Source of the DNA: Mimachlamys varia
Lineage: Eukaryota; Mollusca; Bivalvia; Pectinida; Pectinidae
Reading direction: 5' to 3'
Length of the DNA: 64,000 nt
NCBI GenBank assembly: GCA_947623455.1
Contig: OX392538.1
Coordinates: 35,386,001-35,450,000, forward strand
Made by a program: the position numbers and the translations under genes. The notes beneath the pieces are model-generated. The model was not told where the DNA came from. It saw only the letters and a list, made by a program, of their open reading frames with translations, and did no database searches. Below, piece after piece: positions 45,659 to 58,800 of the stretch (positions are counted from its first letter, which is position 1; each line of letters starts with the position of its first letter).

Positions 45659-45749
45659 TTAACTAACCCTTCCCTGAAATTCAATATTCAACTATTCCAA
45701 CCATTGAATTGGAAGTGTTCAAATGTGTCTTTAGAGATGAATGAATTAA
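45659..45749. mobile_element. M1 MITE, diverged
   Basis: TTCCCTGAAATTCA, centre CCAACCATTGAATTGG, end GATGAATGAATTAA. Confidence 0.7.
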
Positions 45750-48064
45750 ATTCAAACCTTTCAAAACTGAGACCTGTTTACATTTTTGACTGTCAATAAC
45801 TAATTATATTTCTAATCAATACATTTCCATGTCACTTGAGTTGTAGAGTACAAATTACTTTAGTAATGCGTATGATACGTTCCGTACTATGTCATCGTTA
45901 ATGTAATTTAATTTTACAGACAGTCATTCCTTATGTAAGGTCATTAAAATCGTTACATAATTAATCTATGTTAAGCTTTCATTCTGGGTAGCTTGTTAAC
46001 ACTTGTAAACAAGCTAATACTATTTTATGACAATAATCCATGTTCAGCTGTAATTTTGGGTAGTTTGTATATACTAAATCACAACGTAATAATATTTTAT
46101 GACATTTCGGTTAATTCCTATTTACAAAATCTGAACGAAATATTCATAACAGATCGGGACTAATTAAAAAATGACATTACATAAAATATGAAAGAATCTA
46201 AATTGAATTCAATAAACCTTTTATGCCATTCGATATGGATACTATTAACAAATGAATATGATGAATCGAAAATTTCATAAATAAAAACAAAATATTGTTA
46301 CCAAATTCTGTCTTTTCCTTTATCAATTTAGTACCGCTTTATTCATGAATATCTAACCACTCGACCGCATTAATGAGCATCACAACCAGTAGCATAATAT
46401 ATTTACATTGGTCGCGATACCATAGCTTATTTTCACGGACTTTACACCTCCGGGACACCTGATCTCATTCACCTCTTTCACGAGGGTCTCCATTTTATAT
46501 TTCCTTTGTTTATATTGTGTCTTTAATTAAAACGATTTTGAGCTCGGATTAAGGTTTTGTTGACGCTTTGGTACTCTCGGATTTTTTAATACAACTTATC
46601 ATAACTGTAGCACTCCCAACCCTGCGCTTATTTTAATAACAAGATTTTGTTTGTTTGTCGGAAAATAATGACATTGTATGGTAGATAGTTTCAAAGCTTT
46701 ATTATTTGTAAAATTTAAAATTCGTCATTCTATGTGCCAAAAGAGGGGAAATCATCTGAAATTTAAATATGATTGACTATATGTTAAATGCGGCTTATTT
46801 GCTTTAAAATTAAAGATATCTTCATGAAAATTTTCTATCGATTTATTTCTCTCATAATATCGAGTTCACATGATCAATCTTTGTTCAGGATACGGATGTG
46901 TTTCATGAAAACTATAATCTGACATTTATTTTTGTATGTAAGCCTTCAATGAAACAAAATAAATAGATTTATAAACATTTATATGATGTCATATAATAAT
47001 ACAGTGTTCGTGCATCCTATTAATAAATACATAACATTGTTTTGTATTTTGAGTGTTAAAGGAATGTACTTCAAATCTAAACAGACAACAGCATTATAGG
47101 ATGGCTAATTCGTGAAGACAAATTTTAGAAAAGAAATAAATTCAATGACACGTTTTTGTTACAATGGACATAACATGCTGGTTACAGTATTGCTCTCTCG
47201 ATGTAGTATTGGAAATTTGATTTGTAATATCAATTAGATTTAATTTCAATGGACACATATTATTAATTTCATCGAAAAATATACAGTGCTATTTCAATAG
47301 AACTATATACAAATATACATGTACATGCTAACATCTTGAAACGAAAATTGTAAGAACACAAATCGGTATTATACACATAAGAGGGGAATACTTTTATTCT
47401 CTAATTGGTTGCATTTGTGTTTAAGTTTCATATCTCTAAATCGATGGCGTTTGCTTGGTAGAATATTTGAAATTTATCCAAAGATATTTGTATTTCATAG
47501 AACACAATTTATACTTAATATTTAATGCAAGATCGATTTATCACCGAATGACACGACTAAAAAAAGCATTATACGCCAGTCTCTTAACATAATCAGTAAA
47601 CATTGATTGTTGGGTAACTAAAGACATGAATGGAGGGGAAATAACTCCACTTTGAATGAAATTATTTTTTATATTAAATACAAACAATGAAAAGATTGTT
47701 AATGCATAATGCAAAAAGACTTCAGTTACGTTAATTATTTGTAATAGGTTTAGAAGAATGTTTATCTCGGGATGGAAACATTGATAGAGACGCATTCTTA
47801 TCAGATACACTCTCTTCTAAGCAACGTCGAGAACGATAGAAAGAAGAATAACAGGTGTATATAACTGCTTCAGGATAGAGACAGGGAGTGAAAAGGGATG
47901 TGCATAGGAGTAATTTTAAATACCATACTAAACCGTTGGGTTACCTAGTCTAGTTGAGCCTAGTTGATCAAATGACCGGTCCTTCATTTTGTCTATCAGG
48001 ATCAAAACAACAACAAATATCACTTCTCACTTACATATATATATATAAAACCATATTAACGTTT
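45750..48064. other. AT-rich intergenic stretch with one R1 copy
   Basis: Apart from R1 at 46436-46586, no feature. The 89-codon minus frame at 47541 is not recognisable. Confidence 0.45.
46436..46586 (+). repeat. Dispersed repeat R1, truncated
   Basis: CTCCGGGACACCTGATCTCA to GTTGACGCTTTGGTACTCTC. Confidence 0.78.
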
Positions 48065-48150
48065 TAAACTCATTCACCCCTGGACATTTGAACTTTTCCA
48101 ATTCACAAAGTATGGAATAGTTCATTTTGAGATGCCAGGGGTGAATCAGG
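48065..48150. mobile_element. M1 MITE
   Basis: AACTCATTCACCCCTGG, centre CAATTCACAAAGTATGG, end CCAGGGGTGAATCAGG. Confidence 0.82.
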
Positions 48151-48201
48151 TATCATCGGAACCAAACACGAGACTGTCAAAAATGATTTATTTTCCATAT
48201 T

Positions 48202-48377
48202 CAGTGGAACCTCGTTAACTCGAACTGGTATAACTCGAACACGTTTAACTCGAAGACACCATTTAAGTATTTTGTCCGTCCAGGCCAAGCTTTACAATAG
48301 GAATCAAACTCATGTAACTCGAATAATCGATTAACTCGAAGTTTTACCGCTGACTTCGAGATAACAAGGTTCGATTT
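48202..48377. mobile_element. Pogo/Tigger-like MITE downstream of gene B
   Basis: Left CAGTGGAACCTCGTTAACTC, right TTCGAGATAACAAGGTTCGA. The interior has further GTTTAACTCGAAG and TAACTCGAATAATCG words, so the end sequence is repeated inside here too. Confidence 0.72.
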
Positions 48378-48428
48378 TACATTGTTTATGTCGCCAACAA
48401 AAACTGTAGCTGAGCAAATAACTTTTTT

Positions 48429-48459
48429 TTTATTTTAACAGAAAATAATTCAATTTATT
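48429..48459 (-). promoter_or_regulatory. Possible polyadenylation signals of gene B
   Basis: Two AATAAA words on the minus strand, 350-380 bases after the gene B stop. No transcript evidence. Confidence 0.25.
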
Positions 48460-48552
48460 GTTTCCATAATTATTTTCATTTCTGACTACCAGATATATCT
48501 GGTCCTTTCTATGACTGAAAGTGATAAGAGCCATATAATTTCGTTCTGTTAT

Positions 48553-48640
48553 AATCCAATCACCCCTGAAATTTCATAATATACTTTGCCAACCTTTGAA
48601 TTGGAGTGGTTCAAATATGTCTGTGGGGCGAATTAACTAT
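48553..48640. mobile_element. M1 MITE
   Basis: CAATCACCCCTGAAATTTCA, centre CCAACCTTTGAATTGG, end GGGGCGAATTAACT. Confidence 0.75.
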
Positions 48641-48660
48641 AAAGAATGATGTAACTTTAT

Positions 48661-48746
48661 ATCATTCAACCCAGCAGACGCAAATGCGCTCGTCCATTTC
48701 ATTTGTTGGAAACGTCCATTTTGAAATTTAAGGGGTGATGAGTTTA
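48661..48746. mobile_element. M1 MITE, diverged, next to the gene B stop
   Basis: CATTCAACCCAGCAGACGCA, centre TTTCATTTGTTGG, end AAGGGGTGATGAGTTTA. It ends 60 bases from the stop codon, so it is probably within the 3' UTR. Confidence 0.65.
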
Positions 48747-48805
48747 AGTCTGGTTTGCTTCAAAAGCCCGTGTTTTTACAGCATCAGCGTTCATGTTCGA
48801 CTGCC

Positions 48806-49843
48806 TTAAGAAATAGTCGCCGTGTATGATTCAGAATCTTTCTCTTTACTGAGCTTCACAACTAGCTTTTCATTCCTCGGTTTAACACTGTGACCATTGC
48901 ATACACCAGAGCAAGATTTGTCCGATTCTTTGCTTCCTTTATCCTCTGCCTTGGAATGAGACTTCTGTGATGTGACCTTTTCAGGTCGTTCGGACTCACA
49001 ACCGTTATGCTGAATGCCTTTGTCCTGGACACTACACTGTTTCGCAGGAGACATTGGATTTGTCTGCATTCCCACGTCGGCAGAATTATTTCCGTTTGAA
49101 CCGGAAATGATGTCATGCGTCTGCGTACACGTATGTGTTTGTTCCACACTGAAAGTGAGACCAAGGGCATCACTACAACACTGCATGTCCGTTTGAACAG
49201 AAACACTGGAATCATGCGATTCGGTTTCTGTAGAAGCGTTTGAGAATCTCCTTGTGTCAATTGTCTTTCTCTCTACGGAATGATCAACAATATCAGTTTC
49301 ATTGTCCGTTTCCGCTATTATCCTATTCACTGTCTCGTCTAGTTTATCGATCACCACATCCTCCTCGTCCTTAAATAAAGACTCCACCGCTTCCGGACAT
49401 TCACCACTACCGGAAGTACGGTCATTAGTATTGCTAACGGAAGTTAATGTTGCGTTGTTAGAACACACGTAATATGGCGCAGGATTTTCATTCCGAACAC
49501 ATTCTTTACTTTCATCACACGGGGTCTCTGTGTCACTAACTGTATTACTGCCGTCTTGTTCAATGACATCCGGCTCGTCCATTGTATTATTTTCCTCCGT
49601 TGAATTATCGGTGGAGATCTCAGGGGGTTTCAGCTCTTCCATCTTAGTGACGTCACAGTCGAGGCCCTGTCCACTGTCGTTAAGCATACTGGTATCCGCG
49701 CTGGGACTAGACTCAAAACTTTGGTTGCCATCCTCTATACCAGAATCGTCGTTATTACAACGAACGTTATCAATGGATTTGGCCCTCTTAAGTCTCTTGG
49801 CTGGATTTTCATAGATCGCGTAGCTCAGTTTCAAGACATCTTG
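48806..49843 (-). CDS. BMI1-like: Gene B exon 9: end of RAWUL and disordered acidic tail
   Basis: 1038 bases from CTTTGCAG to TAA. The upstream ATG at 49861 lies in the intron and is not a start. It opens QDVLKLSYAIYENPAKRLKR, then DDSGIEDGNQSFE and long Asp/Glu/Ser/Thr runs. Between about 49200 and 49000 it has SVQTD, TCTQTHD, VGMQTNP and DKGIQHN, 18-24 residues apart. The last 50 residues turn basic. No similarity to the gene A tail is visible beyond the first 20 residues. Confidence 0.93.
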   Translation of the reverse strand, partial: QDVLKLSYAIYENPAKRLKRAKSIDNVRCNNDDSGIEDGNQSFESSPSADTSMLNDSGQGLDCDVTKMEELKPPEISTDNSTEENNTMDEPDVIEQDGSNTVSDTETPCDESKECVRNENPAPYYVCSNNATLTSVSNTNDRTSGSGECPEAVESLFKDEEDVVIDKLDETVNRIIAETDNETDIVDHSVERKTIDTRRFSNASTETESHDSSVSVQTDMQCCSDALGLTFSVEQTHTCTQTHDIISGSNGNNSADVGMQTNPMSPAKQCSVQDKGIQHNGCESERPEKVTSQKSHSKAEDKGSKESDKSCSGVCNGHSVKPRNEKLVVKLSKEKDSESYTATIS

Positions 49844-52800
49844 CTGCAAAGAAACATCCATAAAAGGTTACCTAGTCATAGTTATCAATATTCTATCCAA
49901 TTAAATAGGTTTGCAGTTATATCGAATCGGCAATTATTCGGTTTTGAAAAAAAAAGTAATTTATAAAGGTGAATTGCCTTCAAAGACGATAAACGAAGAT
50001 AAGTACAATCGCTTGACAGATTCAATTTATCATTTCTACTCAAAGGGGAAGATTATCGATTTCTTATAAAACTCTGTGCTGTGTAAGAATATAGCGCAAT
50101 ACCAATTTTGCCATCAGCGCTGACAGCTTCAGACCAAGACTGTGATTAGGTCAGCAGAGATAAAAGATTAGGGATGGTAAAGTATAAATATCGTTTAGTA
50201 AGCAGATATATTCATGAATAATAAGCAAAACGTCAAATCATTTCGTCTTTCAGACTCACTTTTTCTAACTATGAAGCGAAATTTGAGTGAAGATATTTGG
50301 CCGACAGAACAGGATCTGTAATACTGCCTCTTTTTTTTATTAATTTGAATTCTTGTTTATTCTTTTGATTTTAATAACCCATCGTAGTATTTGTTTAAAG
50401 AAGCAAAGAGTCAAACTGTTTCTTTTGATTTAAATGTTGCATGGCCGATAAGATAATTATCACTACAATGTTTCTTTTGATTTTTCCTTTTTTGTTTCAT
50501 TGTTTTTTATCCCACAATCGAAACTGGACTCATATAATCAACAATCAAATTTTAACATCACTATTACCGAATATCTATAATCCAAAAATAAACTTTATTT
50601 ATCTTAATGCATCTTTCTCCCAAACAATTGGAAATTCCAAAACATTGAAACTTCTCCGATCTCAAAGACAACTTAATATCCGGATTACTCTCTCTTGCAA
50701 AAAAACAAAAAAGTCAAATCAGCACAGGACGACCCAAATTACTCACTCTTGAAGACACATTTGAACTCCATTCAAACTATTGGAATAGTTCATTTTCATT
50801 TTAGGGGTGCATGCGTTAATAATGATGTACCATGTGGGTCTTTTTCTTTGTCTTGTTTGACGGAAAGGGAATGTCTTAATCAGTCAGCAGACTTTTTGAG
50901 TGAATTTATTTTTGGAATTCTAATATCCTTATATATGCGCTGGTATAAGTTATGAAACATCTACCGGTCAGATGAAATATTAGTTATGTGACAGAGACAT
51001 TTCAGAATTTTTTTTAACAATATTGTTTTGTTTTTATATATATAAATATCAAATATAAGTTTTAAGTTATCATGTTGCTATTGCATTTTTGCCCCTGCAA
51101 AAAAGGTATCACAAGAGGTCTCATTTTAATACAGCTGAACCTCGTTATCTCAAACACGTATGACTCGCAGCATAATTTATTTAAATTATTTTGTTGGCCC
51201 TAAACAGCTTTATTCTAAAAAATCGAACTCGCTTAACTCGAATATTCAGATATGTCGAAATGATCAAATTGTCTTACCAACTTCAAGACTACTTACGACT
51301 GTATTTTCCACAATGTGTTTACTATTTTTACATGGTATACATGCCAATGAACAACAAAGTTTAACGCGACATTTGTATTAGTGTACTGTTAATTTTTTCA
51401 GCTGATAAATTATTTAGATTAGTGTTTTATTGTGCCTTACCCCATTCCACGTTGAAATGTACGCTACATCGACCAAACTGTAACTGTCCAATAAAACCTC
51501 GTCCTCGTGGTAAAGGTCAATCTGCAAATACAAAACAGCAATATACATTGTGTTAGTTTTACATTGCAAGTGTCGTCAATGAAGCAGAATACGCTTACTC
51601 TTCCAGAACACCTGGTCTTATTCTATTGCACTTTTGCAAAGGTCTCAATGTTAATCATCATTTCTTGTCCATATTTTGCTACTTTGTTAAATTGAAATGG
51701 TTATCTCGAGTTCATAATAGAGATAAACAAATTATCGTAATGAAGTGCAAAGTAGGCACTGAGACAATTAACCGATGTTGGCTATAGATATTATTTAAAC
51801 GTGTATTGAATAGGCACTTTGTGCCAGATTGTATTTGTGCCCGTTTGTGTTTTAATTTTTTTTTTAATGAAAATACTTCTTTTGCAACTATAGTTTATAA
51901 AAAAGCATCTAGTCGAACATAACTGTATATATGATATAGCACCGTCAGCGCTTATTGGCTCAAAACGCTCTACCCAATTTCTTACAAGATAGGTATCCAA
52001 CAGGGAAAACTTCATTCTCAGGAACTTCTTGAGATTACTGATGGTCACTGCAGCCGGACATAACAGGTATCGATTGTCAATGGTCTGTAAAATAGAAAAA
52101 GAAATAACTTGCAAAAATTCTGAGTGTCTAGCAAATGATAAAAGTTAATAAATAAAAGTAAAAAAAAGATAACATTTTTGTATAATACGACCGGGCGAGG
52201 TGTTCTGTTGGGGCCTGTGGCAATATACTTCATTATTGTAACACTTCAAAGTCGGCATCATTTTCGCCCTATCGCAAGGAGGCTTTCGCGAATATATCAC
52301 AGCCACCCAAAGCACACGCACTCCATTCATACACTCAGATCATATACACCGAAAGGTCGCCCTTCAGTTGCATTAGCTGCTAATGAGACTTTTGATGAAA
52401 TAAATCTGAACAAAACCCAAACCTTTTAAACTTACGTTGTCGACGACTGGACAAAAACAGTTTAGATATGAAGACATGAATGAGTCAAGGTTACCACGAA
52501 CCAAACAACAAGTTCAGCAACTAATGTTTTGCATTATCAATTATCGCAGATTCAGACCTCTCAATGTCAATGGTGACGTCATATGAAAGAACACACACAT
52601 ATGCTGCAACTTTTAAAATGTTTAAAAGATACAGTATGCCGAAAAAATTAATTGAACTGTATCACACAGCTGCTTCGTCCTCCTAGGACTCTTCAGTGAT
52701 GCTAGGGTTCAAAAGGTGGGAATCGTAATTTTCTAACTAATGTAGAAGTGTCAGGAGCGTAAAACCCCTTTAATTTATGAATTTAAAATAAGAATTAAAT

Positions 52801-55800
52801 AAGTACAGTATAGTTTTAAATAGTGTACTCCGAAAATGTGCATATTATGCACCGTGCCACAACTCAAATGAGATAAATATGGCTATGGAGGCTTCAGCAA
52901 ACCTCGGAGACTAAATAAAGTCTGATTATTTTACCTGTGAATGGACGGACGAATATAGCAATAACAAATGAACTTGCAAGTAAGAAGAAAAAATATTCTG
53001 AAAACACATCTTATTTCCTATTTGTGGTATAAGTGTTTTTTCCCAGAGCATAAACACATTGTTTTGAATATCCAGGTACAGATCATTCAATATTGTTTAC
53101 TATCAAAACTGCTGAAGACTTTTATAATCATATTATGTACACTATTCCTATATACACAAGCTTCCTATTGTTTTTGGTGATTTGTAAAAATATTTATGCA
53201 TTCTTGATGGTCCATCTTTTGATTTTGTTCACAAAAGCATGTCAGTTTTTATATTTTCGAAATTCAAAGGAACAACATACCTGGTTTTCGACCTCGATGT
53301 CATCACAAGATGCCAGACTGAAAGAAATACACAACAAGCAAACGTGAATTATTAGTACTATGTACATAATAATTAACATGCCATAAATATGTTATACACT
53401 ACATGTACAACTGTCAATACACAGAATACGGAATATGTTCATTCTAGTATCGTATATTCGATTTCCATTGCCTTATTCACAATTGATGACACATTTGAAC
53501 TCTTTGAACTGAGTGGTTGTACTAGTTCATTATGATACTGCATGGTTGTATGAGTTAAGGTAATGCTTAACTACTGTATGCTAGATTGTGATTGCTAATT
53601 AGTCATGATTGCTAAGAAAGGAAAGGAAAGTTACCTCCCCTGTTTTGCTTCATTTTCTAAATAGAAGGGAGAATACTCTAATTTAAAAAAAAAAATTTTT
53701 TTAGAACTCCTCTTCCCGACAACAGCTTATAAATACATGGGTATTCTTTACCTTAACTTATTTATCCCTGAAGACATATTTGAACTCTTCCTATCAAAAG
53801 TTTGGAATAGTTCATTACGTAGTTTCAGGGTGGAACAAATATTTGTCAGCTTTGCAGACGAACGTATTAATTTTGAATTGGTATCAATAAATAGCTTATT
53901 TCAATGTTTGAGGACATTGTAAGTATATAGCTTGTATTGTGCTTGACAATTATGCATATATTCGTATGTACACATTTATATTAACCATCGACGTTTAAAA
54001 TCTATGCTTTTTTCATCATTTATACATTAACCAACATGTGCATTGAATTTCCAATTTTACAACCTAAACCTAAACTAAATCTTACATACATGATGTATAT
54101 CTAAATATATATACTTTTATCCAAAGGCAGTAATATATACTTACTTTGCTGTAAACTCAAGTGAAAGACTGATGTTTTCTTCGGGGGAGATGATGATCCG
54201 TTTGCCAATCTCAGCAGGTCGTTGACCTTTTAGGTAAGAGATAAAATAATTAATTAAATAATTTTGGCCGTCAAATGTCAATATTGATACGGAATATACT
54301 CTGCAAGGATGATAACGAAATAAAGCCCAATATTGTCAGATTTTGTTAAAATATTTTTCTATTCGGGTGATCAGATTGTAAGCGTCTTCTGCTCAATTAA
54401 GCGTTTACTGTTAAGAATGCAAATGTTTATTGTGAAGATTACAACCGGTATACTTTAAAAGGCAATATTTTTGGGCGTTGAATTTTTCGCTTAGGCAGCC
54501 TCCAAGCTGTTCGCGGTGTGGAAACTTTCGCGCTGTAGTCATGTTGGTTTGCACTGTGTATCTATAATGCTATTATACACTGTAGAGTTTGAGTGGTGTT
54601 AAATATATTCGCGCGGAGATATATTCGCGGAGATTCAATGTCAGTCAAATAAGCGAAAATGTCAATACCGCGAATAATTCTACTTTCACAGTATAATGTC
54701 TTACATTTCACGCCCAATTAGATTGTTGTCGCAGTGAATCATGCTTTTCAGGAAAAAACCTAAATGTAGTCTAACAAGGCAGATTAATTAATTCTAAAGA
54801 CAATCGAAGACCGTTTCCTATTAATAATCGAAAACATTAAAAAGATACTCTAAACCCAGAGATGCTGAATATCCGGAAGCAATAATCTGTTAGTTTTCTG
54901 ATGTCAGCTTTTCAAATACCCCGAGCACTATGACTACAAACAGATATCGGAAAATGCTGCTTCAAATTGAGGTCAGGAGATGCGCGTGCTATTAACATTT
55001 GCTATTAGTGGAAAATAATCGAGTAAAAACCGCCGCAATCATGAGGATGAGATAACCTAGGAGGATTTATGGTATTACAGAGATAAAGAGGATTAGCAGA
55101 CAAAACAAAAGAGATACAGACTCATTCAATCGTGTGTGTTACGGTAATGGGAACTATTAGGCAAGGCCGTAGGACAGATAAGTGATAAATTAACTTGATG
55201 CAAATGATAACATTTTTCTTCTTTTTTAAATTATTCTCCCTTTTTAGCGGAAAACTATTGGAACATATTTTCTTAATTGTGGTTCTAGAGCGAAATCCAT
55301 TTAAAGCTAAAACATAATTTAAAGATATCAAACATTTTAATGTTACATAATTTTGTCGTTAAACTAATAGTTTCTGTTATTTGATTCTGACCCAGGTTCA
55401 CATAACATGTTTGACTAAAACTTATTCACCCCTGAATATGCGTTTGAGCTAATGCAATTCAAAGACTTGAATTGTTCATTACGAAATATCAGGGGTTAAA
55501 GGTTAATTGGGTAGTCACACAAACCGGCGCAATGCTATCTCCAATCATATTATACTCATTAAGAGTAATTAGCCTATCTATAAACAGATTTCTTTGTTTT
55601 TATACGAAGTACGTCATGTCGGTATAAAGCCATTTTCGAGATTTCTGGATTCGGGAGATGCAGATTGATGAAGACTATGGGCAAGTTTATGGTCGTCATC
55701 TTGATCTCATCGAGAAATATTCTGTATCTTTGTGTGATATGAAGATCAACGTTTTTGAGTTTGCTTATTAGTGTGCTTACTTGTTATGATTGACAATGAT

Positions 55801-58800
55801 GACTCAGTTTTCATTTTGAGGATTGATCCTTACTTGGACGTGACAAAGATTTGCATGGCGGGTGTCGTCGATGAAGCAGAAGACGCTTACTCTTCCGGAA
55901 CACCTGATCTTATTATCTTGTGCTTTTACGTAAATCTTCCTTTTGTTCCTTTTTTGCTTCCAGTTTAATCGATTTTGAGTTCGGATTATGGTTTTGTTGA
56001 CGCTTTGGTATTCTCTTTTGTTTTTTTCAAAAGAGCATACTGATATATGTTTCAAATCAAATCAGCGAACATCTTGAAGAGAATGATAATTTAATATTCA
56101 TCGAGGCTGACGTATTTAGATTTATCGGAACATTCACAGGAATAAAAATGACGGCTTTTTGCATTTTACTTTTGCATAACAATTATCCTTTAACACGAAT
56201 GAATAATAAAATCATAATTTTGTAAGGAAAAGGATTTTTCATTCGTTTTCATTTCATGATTTTTATTAAATGTTCAGTCTTGTTTCATACATATTTTATG
56301 AAATGAAGACTTATAAAAGATTCTTTATAACCATAATACCTGCACGAATTTTTTTTGTTTTTTGTATTAATATCTCTGTTCGGAATTCCTGCTCCTTAAA
56401 TATTTGGTTTATTACACCAACCAAAAATATTTGTCAAAAATAAATGCATCATTTTGAATTGAAGACGTAAATTACAGGATACTGCAACTTTTAAACCATA
56501 TAATTCGAAATACATATAATCCATATTTCATAGACGGGAGATCAAATCTGACATCGATTTATCGAATAAAGCGGCATCCTTTCAAAATAAGTCACCTAAC
56601 ACGTATTAAAACAAGAATAACCTAAATGTTACTTTGAGACAACTTAGTACTAATCTGTTTCCGCATCATACACAGAACATCGACAAAATTATCATATATA
56701 TATCTACCCAATTTTTCTGTTTCTTGCTCCTGATGTTTGTAACACGCCCGTCTTCGATTCATTTCGTCTGAAACAAATAAAAAACAAAACTTCAACAATT
56801 AACGAGTGTTACACGTAGATTATATTTATAACATACTTAGTAACCTGAGAAGCTGTATGATGCAGTTTAGTATCTATTACTAAGTTTAAAAGGTGCAGCA
56901 TATGTGTGTGTTACGTCATCTCTAGTAAGTAATATCGACAGTATGGCCCACTAGAGTGTTCAGGATCCGAACAAACAAATTTTAGTTGGATGCGTATTAC
57001 TAGAATAAATATATGATTGTTGAAGTAATAGTGACAGTACAGGCACATTTGTCCGTACTGTCGCGTTTACTTCAACGATCTCATGTTATAAATATATATA
57101 TAGAAACATTTAATGTATATGCACCGATCTGACATGCCAAATATTAATACCAAACTCTTAGACATTTATTTAGACAATGAGTGTCATGGGCACTTGAAGA
57201 GTATACACTTAACTCTTAATGAGCGATTGTGCGATGTTGATTTGGCACACCTGTACGTGCGTGAAAGCGGACTTGTCACGTTATAATAGAACGTATTAGA
57301 AATACGGTACCTCGTTAAGACCCTATATTTATATCATTTGCGCTGATTCTGGTGACTAATCAAGGGACATATCTAAAGCAGTTAAATTGCATAAACTATA
57401 ACGCAATTTGTCACGATGTTGTACAAAAAAAATGCTGATCTGTCGTTTAAGATGAAGAACGTCATTAAAATAATCAATATCAAAGCTTGAAGGACTTTGT
57501 ATGAACTTTTTAATTTAGTTAGAAGACAATGTTCAGTAACAAATGCAAATCCTGGCAAGATTATAGCATCTTATTTCGGTGTGAATTCACAGGAAATTAC
57601 ATAAAGAATTTACGGAGAAAATGAGGTGGTAAGACTCCTTTCAAATTTGGTGTATTGTTAGTTTTTACCATTGCAAGAATTTACAACAGAAAATCAGCCG
57701 ATATAGGCCATCAAAGCTTTTGAAGAAAAAACAACAAAAATACGAATCCATCGTTTGATAAATATACCAAGTTCAATAATTCAATATAGGCCTTTCCCAA
57801 AAGTGTTGTTATTCCCCTTAATATGCCACAATGGCGGATACAAGTTGGACTCCCGGGAAGTGTTTTTGTTATGATCTTGCGCCATGTAACAATCGAATGA
57901 CGTAACTCCCATTATGACGTCATGATTACATGGCGCGAATATGTTTCAAAAACACTTCCCAGTGTAGCCATGATATGGCAAACAAGGGAGATAAAAACAC
58001 TTTTGAGATAGGCCTATAGCATTAGCTTGAGGTAAGTGACATAATAAATTATTGAACGAGTTAAATAAATTCCATATAGCATTGACACAAGTGTAAGATT
58101 ATATTCATCCCGTGACTTATATTCATAAGAAAATACACATTTATGAGACAAACACATTCTACGATAAAGTAAATTTACTTTGACGGTACGATTTTCACTA
58201 GCGAGACAAACATACAGTATGACGTATATTGACGTCATTTATTCATGGCTTACATTACTTTTATTATACGTGTGTAATACTATATTTATTACATGGTCGT
58301 ATGACATGATTGAACGGATCAGTTATGTGATAAATACATGCTAAAATAAAAGAAAATATGTGAAAATTATATCATTCATCGACAAGACTGTTAAGGAAAC
58401 TTAAAAGAAGCTAGATTCATTTTTGACAAACATTAGCAGAAACCCTTAATGCAAAACTAAAACTAACAACACAATTTGTGATTATGAAGTTGAAGAATGA
58501 TTGTATACTAGCAAAGTCAATTTTCAAGCTTCTTGGATGTCAAAGGTTAATTAATAGTCGTGCCTTGGTGAGAAAAAATATAAATGATTATCCACGCATA
58601 TTATATGCCAGGACACGGGGCAGTGTCAACCTGTTTGATCCCAGGTGTATCACATTGCATGCCGGTTTACATTTTGTTTACATGACAAACTTTGATGTTG
58701 CTTGAAATTCGCATTAATTCCCCCGGCTTTAGGAAGTTAATTGAATCTTGTCCGTGACACCTATAATGTCAATAAACTTTGACGGTCACTTTGTTGGACA

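Noticed and set aside
48806..49861. Stand-alone 351-residue protein starting MDVSLQQDV
   Set aside because: The ATG at 49861 lies in the intron, and the DVSLQ codons are the acceptor tract (TTTCTTTGCAG). The frame is the last exon of gene B.
50441..50752. 103-codon plus-strand frame with a hydrophobic N-terminus
   Set aside because: It lies in gene B intron 8 on the opposite strand, is AT-rich, has no family resemblance, and its end runs into an M1 element.
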